The translations under genes were made by a program, and so were the position numbers. 64,000 nt of DNA from Paucilactobacillus hokkaidonensis JCM 18461 (GTDB lineage: Bacteria > Bacillota > Bacilli > Lactobacillales > Lactobacillaceae): positions 17,631 through 81,630 of the forward strand of contig NZ_AP014681.1 in assembly GCF_000829395.1 (NCBI RefSeq), read 5' to 3'. The notes beneath the pieces are model-generated. The model did no database searches. It was not told where the DNA came from and saw only the letters and a program-made list of their open reading frames with translations. Of the stretch, positions 34,480 through 42,495 are shown piece after piece. The first letter of the stretch is position 1, and each line of letters starts with the position of its first letter.

Positions 34480-35289
34480 ATGCGCGATGATTTAAAAGCA
34501 ACGGTGATTCGAGAAAACCTGCCATCCCAATGGCTGGTTGATCCTCGGGTGACGGTGTTGCCAAGCGTTGATTCCACCAATACTTATGCTAAGCAACGGC
34601 TCAATCACCGACCTGAAATCGTAGTGGCAGAGCGTCAAACGGCGGGAAAGGGCCGGTTTCATCACCGGTTCGTGTCCCCCGCTCAGTCTGGCATTTATCT
34701 CACGATTGTTTGGCCCCTCAACGACCAAGCAGACGGGGGACTTGAGGCCGCGCGAGCAGCGGTGGCGGTTGTCCAGGCGGTAGCGGCGGTCACGGGTCTT
34801 GAGCTCGCTATAAAATGGCCGAATGACTTGGTGTTTCGGCATCAAAAACGCGGTGGTCTCTTAATTGAACAAGTTCAAACCTCAGCTGGTTGGCAGTTGT
34901 TAATTGGGATTGGGTTAAATCTTGCAGCGACTGATGTTCCAGCATTACCGGTCAGCTTAACGCTGGCTGATACCCCCAATCAACAATGGACGCGAAACCA
35001 GGTGATTGCGGCCATCTACGGTCAGTTGACGGCGTTGTTCCAACAACCGGCCGCGACGTGGTTGGCGGTTTACCGGCAATCTGTCTTATGGGTTGGCGAA
35101 CGCGTTCAATTTAATGTTAGTGGGCAAGCGATGATCGGAATATTACAGGGGTTTGATCCCCATAACCGGCTCCAAGTTCAACCCCAAACGGGTCCGCTGT
35201 TAGTGCTTGAGGCTGAACGAGTGAGTGAATTGATGCCTCTCGACCAGGATTATCAAAAGCCAAATGAACCTAGTAACGACTTCACTTGA
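34480..35289 (+). CDS. birA: Biotin--[acetyl-CoA-carboxylase] ligase BirA (no DNA-binding domain)
   Basis: A 269-residue ligase that activates biotin to biotinyl-AMP and attaches it to AccB. The catalytic region is seen as DSTNTYAKQRL, RQTAGKGRFHHRF (biotinyl-AMP loop), IKWPNDLVF and a KxGGLLIEQ-like strand, then a short SH3-like C-terminal domain. The N-terminal helix-turn-helix of bifunctional BirA regulators is absent, so it should not act as a biotin repressor. Last gene of the operon; its final codons form the left arm of the terminator. Confidence 0.92.
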   Translation: MRDDLKATVIRENLPSQWLVDPRVTVLPSVDSTNTYAKQRLNHRPEIVVAERQTAGKGRFHHRFVSPAQSGIYLTIVWPLNDQADGGLEAARAAVAVVQAVAAVTGLELAIKWPNDLVFRHQKRGGLLIEQVQTSAGWQLLIGIGLNLAATDVPALPVSLTLADTPNQQWTRNQVIAAIYGQLTALFQQPAATWLAVYRQSVLWVGERVQFNVSGQAMIGILQGFDPHNRLQVQPQTGPLLVLEAERVSELMPLDQDYQKPNEPSNDFT

Positions 35290-35309
35290 GTTAGAGTGAA
35301 GTCGTTTTT
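35275..35309 (+). terminator. Terminator of the fab-acc operon
   Basis: ACGACTTCACT and AGTGAAGTCGT form an 11-base perfect stem with an 8-base loop, followed by TTTTTG. It overlaps the birA stop codon. Confidence 0.88.
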
Positions 35310-35447
35310 GTGTTTGATAAGGATTAATTAAAGTCGGACACTTATGGGACACCGTCGCCAACCCGATCAAATCAGAATAAATACTTTCATCATATTCTAA
35401 TTTGATGTAAAGTAATTCTAATCAAAACCACATGAGGAGGGATTGGG

Positions 35448-35816
35448 ATGTTTGATGAAATTGGTCAGATTATTTTTAATCATGAAATTGTTGCCAACGC
35501 GAGTGATTTCAACATGGGGATTGAAGTTGAAACGATTCGGGTTGATGCCGCATCGAAGCTGACAACTGAGCCATATCCCAAACTTTTGGGAGATCAACGG
35601 CAAAACCACTTTATTAAGACTGAATATCCACTAATAGTGTATATCTATAGTTACATTATTCCACTGCTCAATGGCCTGTATGAAAGTGAAGAGCCAGATT
35701 TCACAGAACAATTAAATTCCTATAGTAAAGACTTAGCAAAGGAGATTATTCTTGATTTAATTGGAGCAACGGGTATTGATATACAAGAATTTGATAAATT
35801 AGCTATGAAGCTTTAG
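35448..35816 (+). pseudogene. Glutamate-cysteine ligase-like N-terminal fragment with foreign tail
   Basis: Residues 1-60 resemble the N-terminus of bifunctional glutathione synthetase GshAB (IGQIIFNH, FNMGIEVETIRVD, TEPYPKLLGDQRQNHFIKTEY), including the Glu pair that binds metal and ATP. The remaining 60 residues, from YPLIVYIYSYII on, do not follow that family and probably come from another gene. GAGGAGGG precedes the ATG, so a 122-residue chimera could be translated. The rest of gshAB (over 600 residues) is missing. A glutathione-reductase-like gene lies at 49.1 kb. Confidence 0.55.
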
Positions 35817-36007
35817 TTGTACTAATTGCAAATGGGACTACGGAAACTTTTAATAGATTTATCGAAAAGTTCAGCTAATCACTGTTTTTTTTTGCATATG
35901 GTCAGGAGGTGGCGATATCATGATTAATTCATAGTAAATACGGGTATGAGTTTCCGGAGTGGGCACAGGCGGGTGCTCGGCTCGATAAGATGGTGTAAGG
36001 ATAATAG

Positions 36008-36040
36008 ACGTCGTGCTAAATAGCGTGGCGTTTTTATTTT
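36008..36040 (+). terminator. Intrinsic terminator
   Basis: An 11-base stem with G-T pairs (ACGTCGTGCTA with TAGCGTGGCGT) is followed by TTTTTATTTT. It lies in a gene-poor stretch (35817-36064) that holds only scraps of small reading frames such as YGYEFPEWAQAGARLDKMV. Confidence 0.6.
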
Positions 36041-36064
36041 GCCCAAAATTTGGAGGTGGCCGGC

Positions 36065-36163
36065 ATGGACCAGATGGTAAATAGCAGATTTGGCCTTGTC
36101 AGTCGCACAGAGACACGTTGCTTGGGTGACTTAGAACATCAGCTTAAAGATGGACGGTGGTAA
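36065..36163 (+). CDS. Small hypothetical ORF with strong ribosome site
   Basis: A 32-residue frame starting MDQMVNSRFGLVSRTETR, preceded by TTGGAGGTGG at good spacing. No family is recognised. Such short, well-initiated frames occur among phage lysis or late genes, and phage fragments occur elsewhere in the window, but the link is only a guess. The surrounding 35817-36278 contains no larger gene. Confidence 0.3.
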   Translation: MDQMVNSRFGLVSRTETRCLGDLEHQLKDGRW

Positions 36164-36229
36164 CGTAAAAAGCCGCAGCGACCACATAAGCCGCGTATTA
36201 CAGTGTGGAGAAAAAACAAGGTAACAAGC

Positions 36230-36266
36230 GTGAAAAAATAAAAGAAGACCAGATTTTGGTCTTCTT
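36230..36266 (-). terminator. Terminator of csbD
   Basis: AAGAAGACCA and TGGTCTTCTT form a 10-base perfect stem. On the minus strand it is followed by TTTTATTTTTT, 13 bases past the csbD stop. Confidence 0.85.
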
Positions 36267-36278
36267 AAAAATGATAAT

Positions 36279-36494
36279 TTATTTATCGTCTTTATCTAAC
36301 TTTTCCTTTACGTTATCAACCGTATCTTTAACAGCATCTTTGGCATCTGACAGTTTATCTTTAGCCTTACCTAGAATACCTTGACCCTTACCTTCAGCTT
36401 CGCGGGCCTTGTCGTTCGTAACCTTGCCTTCAACTTCTTTAGCTTTTCCACTTACCTTATCTTTGGTGCTATCAATTTTGTCATCTAGACTCAT
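36279..36494 (-). CDS. csbD: CsbD family general stress protein
   Basis: A 71-residue hydrophilic protein, with about a third of its residues Lys or Asp and no hydrophobic core. It carries repeated KDKVSGKAKEVEGK-like units characteristic of CsbD. These proteins accumulate under general stress; the mechanism is unknown. The ATG at 36494 is preceded by GGGAGG. It follows the asp23 cluster on the same strand, but a 198-base gap with an IS30 end relic separates them, so it may have its own promoter. Confidence 0.88.
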   Translation of the reverse strand: MSLDDKIDSTKDKVSGKAKEVEGKVTNDKAREAEGKGQGILGKAKDKLSDAKDAVKDTVDNVKEKLDKDDK

Positions 36495-36599
36495 AATATA
36501 ACCTCCCATAATGTATTTGTTACAACAGTATTATTCCACATTTTAATTTGCTTGTCTAATAAGGAGATCCTACAAGAGATAGTGTGAATGACACTTATA

Positions 36600-36620
36600 A
36601 GGTAGATTGCAAATTTAAAT
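36600..36620. repeat. Solitary IS30 terminal repeat relic
   Basis: GGTAGATTGCAAATTTAA matches the left end of the intact IS30 at 60651. No transposase or opposite end is nearby. It sits in the csbD upstream region. Confidence 0.55.
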
Positions 36621-36691
36621 ATTGATTAACTGATCTTCAATTGCTCAATCATTTACGTTCTAAGAAGCCTAATACAGATAAATTTGGCTAA

Positions 36692-36832
36692 TTATCCATG
36701 TAATTTTTGTTGCAATGTATCACCAATGCCATCTACTTTCTTAGCAGCCAAGACGGTGCCACCGATGAGGACACCACCTACAATGAGCGTAGAAGCAATC
36801 ATAAACTTAAATACACTTTTCAAGACGTCCAT
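36692..36832 (-). CDS. Small one-helix membrane protein of the asp23 cluster
   Basis: A 46-residue protein with a hydrophobic helix at about residues 10-30 (IASTLIVGGVLIGGTVLAA) and a short polar C-terminus (VDGIGDTLQQKL). AAGGGGGAA lies before the ATG, 11 bases downstream of glsB, so it belongs to the operon. I do not recognise a family. Reading it in the operon makes a five-gene stress unit: amaP, DUF2273, asp23, glsB and this gene. Confidence 0.6.
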   Translation of the reverse strand: MDVLKSVFKFMIASTLIVGGVLIGGTVLAAKKVDGIGDTLQQKLHG

Positions 36833-36843
36833 AAAATTCCCCC

Positions 36844-37095
36844 TTACTTTTTACTGGTTCGACCAACAACTAATGAAACAATCAGAACTAAAATAATTGC
36901 CCCGATGATCGATGGTATCAATGCCATGCCAGCTAACGAAGGGCCCCAAGTGCCAAGGAGCCCTTGGCCAATCCACGCACCGATTAAACCAGCTACGATA
37001 TTTGCAATCCAGCCCATAGCAGCACCACGGTTAGTGATTGCGCCAGCAATGGCACCAATGATTGCCCCGACGATTAATGACCAAATAAGTCCCAT
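36844..37095 (-). CDS. GlsB/YeaQ/YmgE family membrane protein (second copy)
   Basis: An 83-residue membrane protein highly similar to the one at 3255-3503 (shared AIIGAIAGAIT, GWIANIVAGL, SWGPQLAGMA-type block, IPSIIGA). The family is linked to envelope and acid stress. GGGGGTGAG precedes the ATG, and asp23 ends 15 bases upstream. Two divergent copies on one element suggest separate acquisition rather than recent duplication. Confidence 0.9.
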   Translation of the reverse strand: MGLIWSLIVGAIIGAIAGAITNRGAAMGWIANIVAGLIGAWIGQGLLGTWGPSLAGMALIPSIIGAIILVLIVSLVVGRTSKK

Positions 37096-37109
37096 ATTTA
37101 CTCACCCCC

Positions 37110-37652
37110 TTAGTTAACACGACTAGATTTATTGTCAGACGTTACTTTATCAACGCTGTCACTTAATGTTTCCTTCGATTTATTTGCGCCCTTACTGACG
37201 GCTTCCTTCGTTTTGTCTGTAGCATCGCTCACGCGATCTTGCAGAGAAGTCGAATCTTTTTCATGTTGCTCCTTTGTCTTGACATCAACAACATTCACAT
37301 TTACCTCAATTACTTCTAAGTCGGTCATATTCTTTACTTCCCGAACGATAACATTTTTGATCTTGTCATACAGTTTAGAAATATCAATGCCGTATTCAGC
37401 AACAATGTCGAGATCCACTGCAACCTGCTTTTTTCCAACCTCTACATCAATTCCTGATGTGACATCGGAAGTATTAACTAGTTTTTCAGCAACATTTGCG
37501 AAAAAACCGCCATCTACGGTTAATAAGCCATCTACTTCAGAAAGTGCAATACCAATTATTTTTTGAATAACCTTATCATCAAATGTTAAATTGCCTTTAA
37601 TACCAGACTTTTCGTTAGTTGTTGTTTTTTCACTTGGCGTTCCGTTCTGCAT
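37110..37652 (-). CDS. asp23: Asp23/Gls24 family envelope stress response protein
   Basis: A 180-residue protein. Residues 20-125 are the Asp23 domain (GNLTFDDKVIQKIIGIALSEVDG, VAVDLDIVAEYGIDI, VNVVDVKTK). The C-terminal 50 residues are a Lys/Ser/Asp-rich repeat (DATDKTKEAVSKGANKSKET), resembling CsbD-like tails. Asp23 forms filaments at the cytoplasmic membrane, anchored by AmaP in staphylococci; both partners are in this operon. AAGGAGG precedes the ATG. Confidence 0.92.
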   Translation of the reverse strand: MQNGTPSEKTTTNEKSGIKGNLTFDDKVIQKIIGIALSEVDGLLTVDGGFFANVAEKLVNTSDVTSGIDVEVGKKQVAVDLDIVAEYGIDISKLYDKIKNVIVREVKNMTDLEVIEVNVNVVDVKTKEQHEKDSTSLQDRVSDATDKTKEAVSKGANKSKETLSDSVDKVTSDNKSSRVN

Positions 37653-37679
37653 AATTTTTCCTCCTTATAATTCAAACAG

Positions 37680-37865
37680 TTATTTAAAAACATTTGTTAA
37701 GATACCAGTTTTTTGAATATAATAACCCGCGGTAATCCCGATTACCATAAAAATCAAAACAAAAAGCGTCTTTAAAAATCCAAAAGTGATGATAAGGACC
37801 GCTAAGAGCAATCCTATAATTCCACCAATTAGTGGCCAAAAATAGGCTTTAATGAGTTCGGTCAC
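37680..37865 (-). CDS. DUF2273 small membrane protein
   Basis: A 61-residue protein with two hydrophobic helices (FWPLIGGIIGLLLAVLIITFG, then FVLIFMVIGITAGYYI). DUF2273 proteins are encoded beside amaP and asp23 in Firmicutes and are presumed to be part of the same membrane assembly. It lies 27 bases before asp23 and 11 bases after amaP; AGGAGGTGAT is its ribosome site. Confidence 0.88.
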   Translation of the reverse strand: MTELIKAYFWPLIGGIIGLLLAVLIITFGFLKTLFVLIFMVIGITAGYYIQKTGILTNVFK

Positions 37866-37876
37866 GTTATCACCTC

Positions 37877-38437
37877 CTAGACAACTCGAGATTGATGCAC
37901 ATTAGCGTCCGACTCATTGAAATCAACGAGTCGGATTTTTATTTTTTTCTGTTCAGAAATTCCAAGACAAATACGCAAATCTTTTTTTAATTGATTGAGA
38001 AAATTTGCAGTCTGTTTCTTGGCATTGACTGAATTTAGTAGATCACCCGATATTTTAAGTGTGATCCTTTTTCGTGATAACTTAGCTGATACCTTGGGGT
38101 TACCAATAAAGGGTTCATGTTGAAGTGCTGAAAGAGCAAAATGCTCAATAGCTTTCTTACTGATGGTAACTTGACCATCAGACTTTTGGTGAAGATATAA
38201 TGACTGTGACCGTGGCCAAAAAAGTGTGATAATCAATAAAACAATTAACACCGCCGCCAGAATTATCCCACTCCAAAAAAGGTATATCGGTTCGTACTGA
38301 TCCAACCAATCAAACTTTAATTGCATGGGTGTGCTAGTGCCAATGGCCGTTGACCAATTTTTAAAGACAAGAACTATGGACAAAGGAAATGCAAGGATAA
38401 TAACAACTACTATTAAAGCCTTAAATATAAATCGCAA
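37877..38437 (-). CDS. amaP: Alkaline shock membrane anchor protein AmaP
   Basis: 186 residues when started at the TTG at 38437, which follows AAAGGTGGTGATGA; the longer frame to 38497 has no ribosome site and passes through the -10 region. Two membrane helices (residues 6-26 and 53-75) precede a cytosolic domain with SKKAIEHFALSALQ, the AmaP pattern. AmaP anchors Asp23 to the membrane. A minus-strand TATAAT at 38464-38459 gives a short leader. It is the first gene of the stress operon. Confidence 0.85.
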   Translation of the reverse strand: MRFIFKALIVVVIILAFPLSIVLVFKNWSTAIGTSTPMQLKFDWLDQYEPIYLFWSGIILAAVLIVLLIITLFWPRSQSLYLHQKSDGQVTISKKAIEHFALSALQHEPFIGNPKVSAKLSRKRITLKISGDLLNSVNAKKQTANFLNQLKKDLRICLGISEQKKIKIRLVDFNESDANVHQSRVV

Positions 38438-38540
38438 ATCATCACCACCTTTACCATCATTATAGCAGACAGGTAGTGATGATGAAATTATATGCACTTA
38501 TAAGAAACCAATTAAAATTTTTATTTGACTAAACCAACCT

Positions 38541-38566
38541 GGCCACTAGGGTATACCCTAGTGGCC
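38541..38566. repeat. 26-base perfect palindrome
   Basis: GGCCACTAGGGTA (38541-38553) followed directly by its exact complement. It is followed on the plus strand by TTTTCTATTTCT, so it could terminate transcription. It also lies 69 bases upstream of a serine resolvase gene, where a recombination site would be expected. Confidence 0.7.
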
Positions 38567-38634
38567 TTTTCTATTTCTGTGCTATACTAGGAATTACAAG
38601 TGTTCATTAGAACTGTCCAAAAGGAGAATTGGAA

Positions 38635-39219
38635 ATGGCTAAAATCGGTTATGCGCGTGTGAGTTCCAAGGAGCAACATTTAGATCGACAGTTAGCGGCT
38701 TTAAAAGACGTTGATAAATTATTTACGGATAAATTAAGTGGGGCTAACACTAATCGGCCAGAACTGCAAAAAATGCTGGCCTATATTCGTGAGGGTGATA
38801 TTGTAATGGTCACTGAATTAGATCGCTTAGGCAGAAACAATCAGGATTTAACTAAAATCATGAACTCCATTCAAAATAAGGGTGCCACCCTAGATGTGTT
38901 AAATTTGCCGTCCATGACCGGGATTGCTGACCCAAATTTACGTCAACTGATGACCAACTTGATTATTGAACTCTATAAGTATCAGGCCGAAAGTGAACGT
39001 AAGCGAATCATTGAGCGCCAGCAACAAGGGATTGCCTTAGCTAAGCAGCAGGGTAAATATCATGGGCGCAAACCCCAATATGCCAAAGATGATCCCCGTT
39101 TGCAACACGCTTTTAAGCTTTATCAAACGGGTATGAGTGATGTAGATGTTGCCCGTAATATAGGGATTAAACGGACGACCTTTATCAGATATCGAAAGAA
39201 ATTCAATATACAAAGATGA
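38635..39219 (+). CDS. Serine recombinase (resolvase/invertase family)
   Basis: A 194-residue small serine recombinase. Catalytic Ser10 is in GYARVSSKEQ; other conserved parts are DRLGRNNQDL, the long E-helix region and a C-terminal helix-turn-helix (MSDVDVARNIGIKRTTFIRY). Such enzymes resolve plasmid multimers or cointegrates. The ATG at 38635 follows AAGGAG. It is about 60% similar by eye to the resolvase at 43332 and the relic at 52579. Confidence 0.92.
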   Translation: MAKIGYARVSSKEQHLDRQLAALKDVDKLFTDKLSGANTNRPELQKMLAYIREGDIVMVTELDRLGRNNQDLTKIMNSIQNKGATLDVLNLPSMTGIADPNLRQLMTNLIIELYKYQAESERKRIIERQQQGIALAKQQGKYHGRKPQYAKDDPRLQHAFKLYQTGMSDVDVARNIGIKRTTFIRYRKKFNIQR

Positions 39220-39578
39220 TGTTTACATGAGAGAATCATAGCAGAGCGGACCACTTGAAACTTCTAACTCCACTAAAATCCGAGAAATGACCAAGAAAAA
39301 TGACAACTCTTCGAATATTGTTACTTCAAATTAAAATCAAAAATGATTACCTTAAAAATTGAGGTTTTTTAATTAAAATAATATTATTTTATGCTGTGTT
39401 ATCCGCAATTCTAAATCTGGATCATAGTGATATTTGATAGCTTTGTAGCAGTATGTAAATAAAATTATTATTCTGATAAAAGCAAGCAACGATTGACAAT
39501 TCTGAGCGTTATTTTTCGAATCATGGCGTTTTTATATTACAATGATCCTAGAAAAAGTAAAGTTATGGAGGCGATTAG
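39220..39578. other. AT-rich intergenic region before the oxidoreductase
   Basis: About 360 bases without a supported gene. A weak hairpin (ACCT...AGGT followed by TTTTTT, 39350-39371) may end the resolvase transcript. A TTGACA at 39494-39499 has no good -10 at the right spacing; TATTACAAT near 39535 may belong to the promoter of the following gene. Confidence 0.3.
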
Positions 39579-40784
39579 ATGAGTGATTTGGATCAGACAA
39601 ACAGCTATCGATACGTCATTGTTGGTGGCGGAGTGGTTGCTGGCTATGCCATCAAGGGAATTCGACAGGAAGATTCAGAGGGTGAGATCTTAATTATTTC
39701 GCAAGAGGCGGATGTCCCATATGAACGACCGGCACTGAGTAAAAAACTATGGCTAGATGATGAATTTACTGAAGAGAACATTCAGATTGGTGCTGAAAAT
39801 TATCCCAATGTGACTTTTAAGTTCAAGACAACGGTTACGGCTATTAATCGGCAAGATAAGGTCATTACATTGGCCGATAGTGAGCAAATCAAGTATGAAC
39901 AGCTATTGCTAGCAACTGGCGGAGAACCTAGACAAATCCAGGGACCTTCTGATCCACATGTGCTAGTCTTTAGACAGTGGTCAGATTATCGCAAGTTACG
40001 TAAATTTAGTGGTCCGAACAAGCGAGTTGTGATCATTGGTGGTGGATATGTTGGTACAGAGCTCGCATCGTCACTGACCCAAAATGAGACTGAAGTTACG
40101 ATGATTTTTCCAGAAAAAGCGCTGGGTGAGGGTAAATTTCCTGAGTCTATTCGGACTGAGTATGAAGCCACGTTCAAACGCAATGGTGTCACACTGATGA
40201 GTGGTCAGTTTGTCCAATCATATCAACGCCAAGGTGACCACTTGACTCTATTGACAAAGGATGGTACGGTGATCGCAGCCGATACGATCATTGTTGGGTT
40301 AGGCGTTACGCCGCGGATTAGTTTAGCTGAAGACAGTTGTTTGGATTTAGCTGATGGTGGTGTGAAAGTTAATGAGTATCTCAATACTAGTGACCCAGCC
40401 ATCTGGTCTGCTGGAGATATTGCCTCTTATCCAGATCACATCTTGGGTCGGCAACGGATTGAGCACGTGGACCATGCCCGACTTTCTGGTGAATTAGTTG
40501 GCCGTAATATGGCAGGTGCTCACATGAGCTATCAGCATACCCCATACTTCTATTCCATGATTTTTGATATTTCCTGGCAAGCAATCGGTAATATTGATCC
40601 TAAATTGCAATTGATTTTTGATCGGCGAACGCATGGATCGCTTGTCTATTTCATAGATACCGATAAGTTAGTTGGTGTTTTAGTTTGGAATGTTAAGGTG
40701 AATCTTGATGATGTTCGCGCATTGCTTGCGAACGCTCCAGCTACAGATGATCTGGTGGGCTCCATTCGAGAGAAGAAGGCTTAG
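39579..40784 (+). CDS. FAD-dependent NAD(P) oxidoreductase (ferredoxin-reductase-like)
   Basis: A 401-residue flavoprotein. An N-terminal FAD-binding GGGVVAGYA motif is followed by PYERPALSKK, a family signature of rubredoxin/ferredoxin NAD reductases. A second Rossmann motif (VVIIGGGYVGTELASSL) binds NAD(P)H, and WSAGDIASYP contacts FAD. The redox-cysteine pair of thioredoxin reductases is absent. The electron acceptor is unknown. GGAGG lies before the ATG. A Nox-type flavoprotein follows, so this is a redox segment. Confidence 0.88.
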   Translation: MSDLDQTNSYRYVIVGGGVVAGYAIKGIRQEDSEGEILIISQEADVPYERPALSKKLWLDDEFTEENIQIGAENYPNVTFKFKTTVTAINRQDKVITLADSEQIKYEQLLLATGGEPRQIQGPSDPHVLVFRQWSDYRKLRKFSGPNKRVVIIGGGYVGTELASSLTQNETEVTMIFPEKALGEGKFPESIRTEYEATFKRNGVTLMSGQFVQSYQRQGDHLTLLTKDGTVIAADTIIVGLGVTPRISLAEDSCLDLADGGVKVNEYLNTSDPAIWSAGDIASYPDHILGRQRIEHVDHARLSGELVGRNMAGAHMSYQHTPYFYSMIFDISWQAIGNIDPKLQLIFDRRTHGSLVYFIDTDKLVGVLVWNVKVNLDDVRALLANAPATDDLVGSIREKKA

Positions 40785-40899
40785 TATCTGGATGAGATAT
40801 CGGTGAATCATTGCGTCATCACGAATGTACTTTAGAACAAAATGGCCATCATTAACGATTTATTATTTGTCACCCATCTATTAGGAGGCTATATTTTTT

Positions 40900-42276
40900 A
40901 TGTCGAAGACAAAAGTTATTGTTGTTGGTGCCTCGCACGGCGGCCATCAGTCGGTTTTGGAACTTACTCACAAATACTCAAACCTAGATATTAAACTATT
41001 CGAAGCGGGAGATTTTATTTCTTTTATGTCCTGTGGTATGGAATTATATTTAGAAAACAGTGTAACGAGTATTAATGATGTCCGTAATTTTAAACCTGCA
41101 GATCTCGAAAAATTTGGGACAGAAGTATATGCCAATCATGAAGTGACCAAAATAAATCCAGAAAATAAGCAAGTTACCGTGAAAGATTTAAGATCCGGTA
41201 AGATACAGAGCTATGATTACGATAAATTAATCTTAAGCTCAGGCGTAACTCCAAACGATTTACCCGTTCCTGGTCATGAGCTAAAAAACGTTTATTCAAT
41301 GCGCGGCAAGGATTGGGCAGAAAAGATCAAAGCAAAATTATCTGACCCAGATGTTAAAAATATTACTGTTATTGGTGCTGGTTACATTGGTGTTGAAGCT
41401 GCTGAAGCCAGCATCAAAGCTGGAAAGAATGTTACATTAATCGACATGATTAATCGGCCTCTGGGCAACTACCTAGATACCGAATTAACAGATATTTTAT
41501 CAAAAGAATTGACTAGCAAAGGCGTTCAAGTTGTCACTGGCGCTAAGATTGAATGCTATGAAGGGACTGAATCGGTTTCTGCTGTTAAGACCAACGATGC
41601 AGAATATCCTAGTGACTTGATCATTCAAGCTGTTGGAGTTAAACCTAATACTGATTGGTTAAAGGGAACGGTTGAACTAGATAAGCGCGGGTGGATTAAA
41701 ACTGACAAATATTTGAGAACTAATCTGCCTGATGTCTATGCCATAGGTGATGCGGTGTTGGCCTATTCAATTCCTGCTCAGAGGAACATGCCGATAGCTT
41801 TAGCCACGGTTGCCCGACGTGAAGCCCGTTATGTAGTGGAACACATCTTTGAGAACACACCGTCTATGCCATTTTCAGGAGTGGTCGGCTCATCAGCATT
41901 AAGTGTTTTCGACTATCACTTTGCCACATCAGGTCTGAATATGACCACAGCCCAAAAGGCCGATATTAAGATTAACACATCTTTTTACAAAGACACTTTA
42001 CGTCCAGCTTATGTCCCTATGGAGAAGGGAAATACAGAGGTCTACGTAGAGCTGGATTACAATCCAAACACTCATCAACTATTAGGTGGTGCTGTATTGT
42101 CAACTTATGATATCACTGCCCAAGGTAATGTTATTTCATTAGCCATCCAACAAGGATTAAAACTGGAAGATTTAGCCGAAGCTGACTTTTTCTTCCAGCC
42201 AGGCTTTGACCGACAGTGGAGCCTATTGAACTTAGCAGCCCAACGTGCTCTTGGTGAACTTGAGTTTACAAAATAG
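40900..42276 (+). CDS. nox: NADH oxidase (Nox family, CoA-disulfide-reductase-like)
   Basis: A 458-residue flavoprotein. The single redox cysteine, Cys45 in SFMSCGMELY, marks NADH oxidases and peroxidases of the pyridine nucleotide disulfide family. FAD (VVGASHGGHQS) and NADH (VIGAGYIGVEAAE) motifs and VYAIGDAVLAYS are present. In lactic acid bacteria such enzymes reduce oxygen to water and regenerate NAD. Water-forming versus peroxide-forming activity cannot be told. GGAGG precedes the ATG. Confidence 0.9.
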   Translation: MSKTKVIVVGASHGGHQSVLELTHKYSNLDIKLFEAGDFISFMSCGMELYLENSVTSINDVRNFKPADLEKFGTEVYANHEVTKINPENKQVTVKDLRSGKIQSYDYDKLILSSGVTPNDLPVPGHELKNVYSMRGKDWAEKIKAKLSDPDVKNITVIGAGYIGVEAAEASIKAGKNVTLIDMINRPLGNYLDTELTDILSKELTSKGVQVVTGAKIECYEGTESVSAVKTNDAEYPSDLIIQAVGVKPNTDWLKGTVELDKRGWIKTDKYLRTNLPDVYAIGDAVLAYSIPAQRNMPIALATVARREARYVVEHIFENTPSMPFSGVVGSSALSVFDYHFATSGLNMTTAQKADIKINTSFYKDTLRPAYVPMEKGNTEVYVELDYNPNTHQLLGGAVLSTYDITAQGNVISLAIQQGLKLEDLAEADFFFQPGFDRQWSLLNLAAQRALGELEFTK

Positions 42277-42361
42277 AAATTGTAACGACCACTTATAACT
42301 TGCTGTTTAGGATCACGAATAAATCAAAAAGAGGCTGTGACATAAGTCTCCACAAATAAGA

Positions 42362-42397
42362 CGGTCTAGTGAGAATCTTCGGATTCTCACTAGACCG
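42362..42397. terminator. 16-base-pair hairpin with UUCG loop
   Basis: CGGTCTAGTGAGAATC and GATTCTCACTAGACCG pair perfectly around TTCG (42378-42381), giving a very stable C(UUCG)G loop, followed by CCTTTT. It can end nox transcription. The preceding GAGGCTGTGACATAAGTC resembles an IS end, so the hairpin may be part of an element remnant. Confidence 0.65.
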
Positions 42398-42495
42398 CCT
42401 TTTGATATAATGGAAAATAAAAAAGGCATCGGTCACACCGAGTTGTACTAGTCCCTGTCAAGTTGTCATTTGAAATAATATAAGTTTTGCTTTGC

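Noticed and set aside
34492..34845. 117-residue minus-strand frame inside birA
   Set aside because: Antisense to conserved ligase motifs, no ribosome site, His/Arg-rich composition.
37132..37566. 144-residue plus-strand frame over asp23
   Set aside because: Ser/Thr/Phe-rich shadow of the Asp23 gene, without a start signal.
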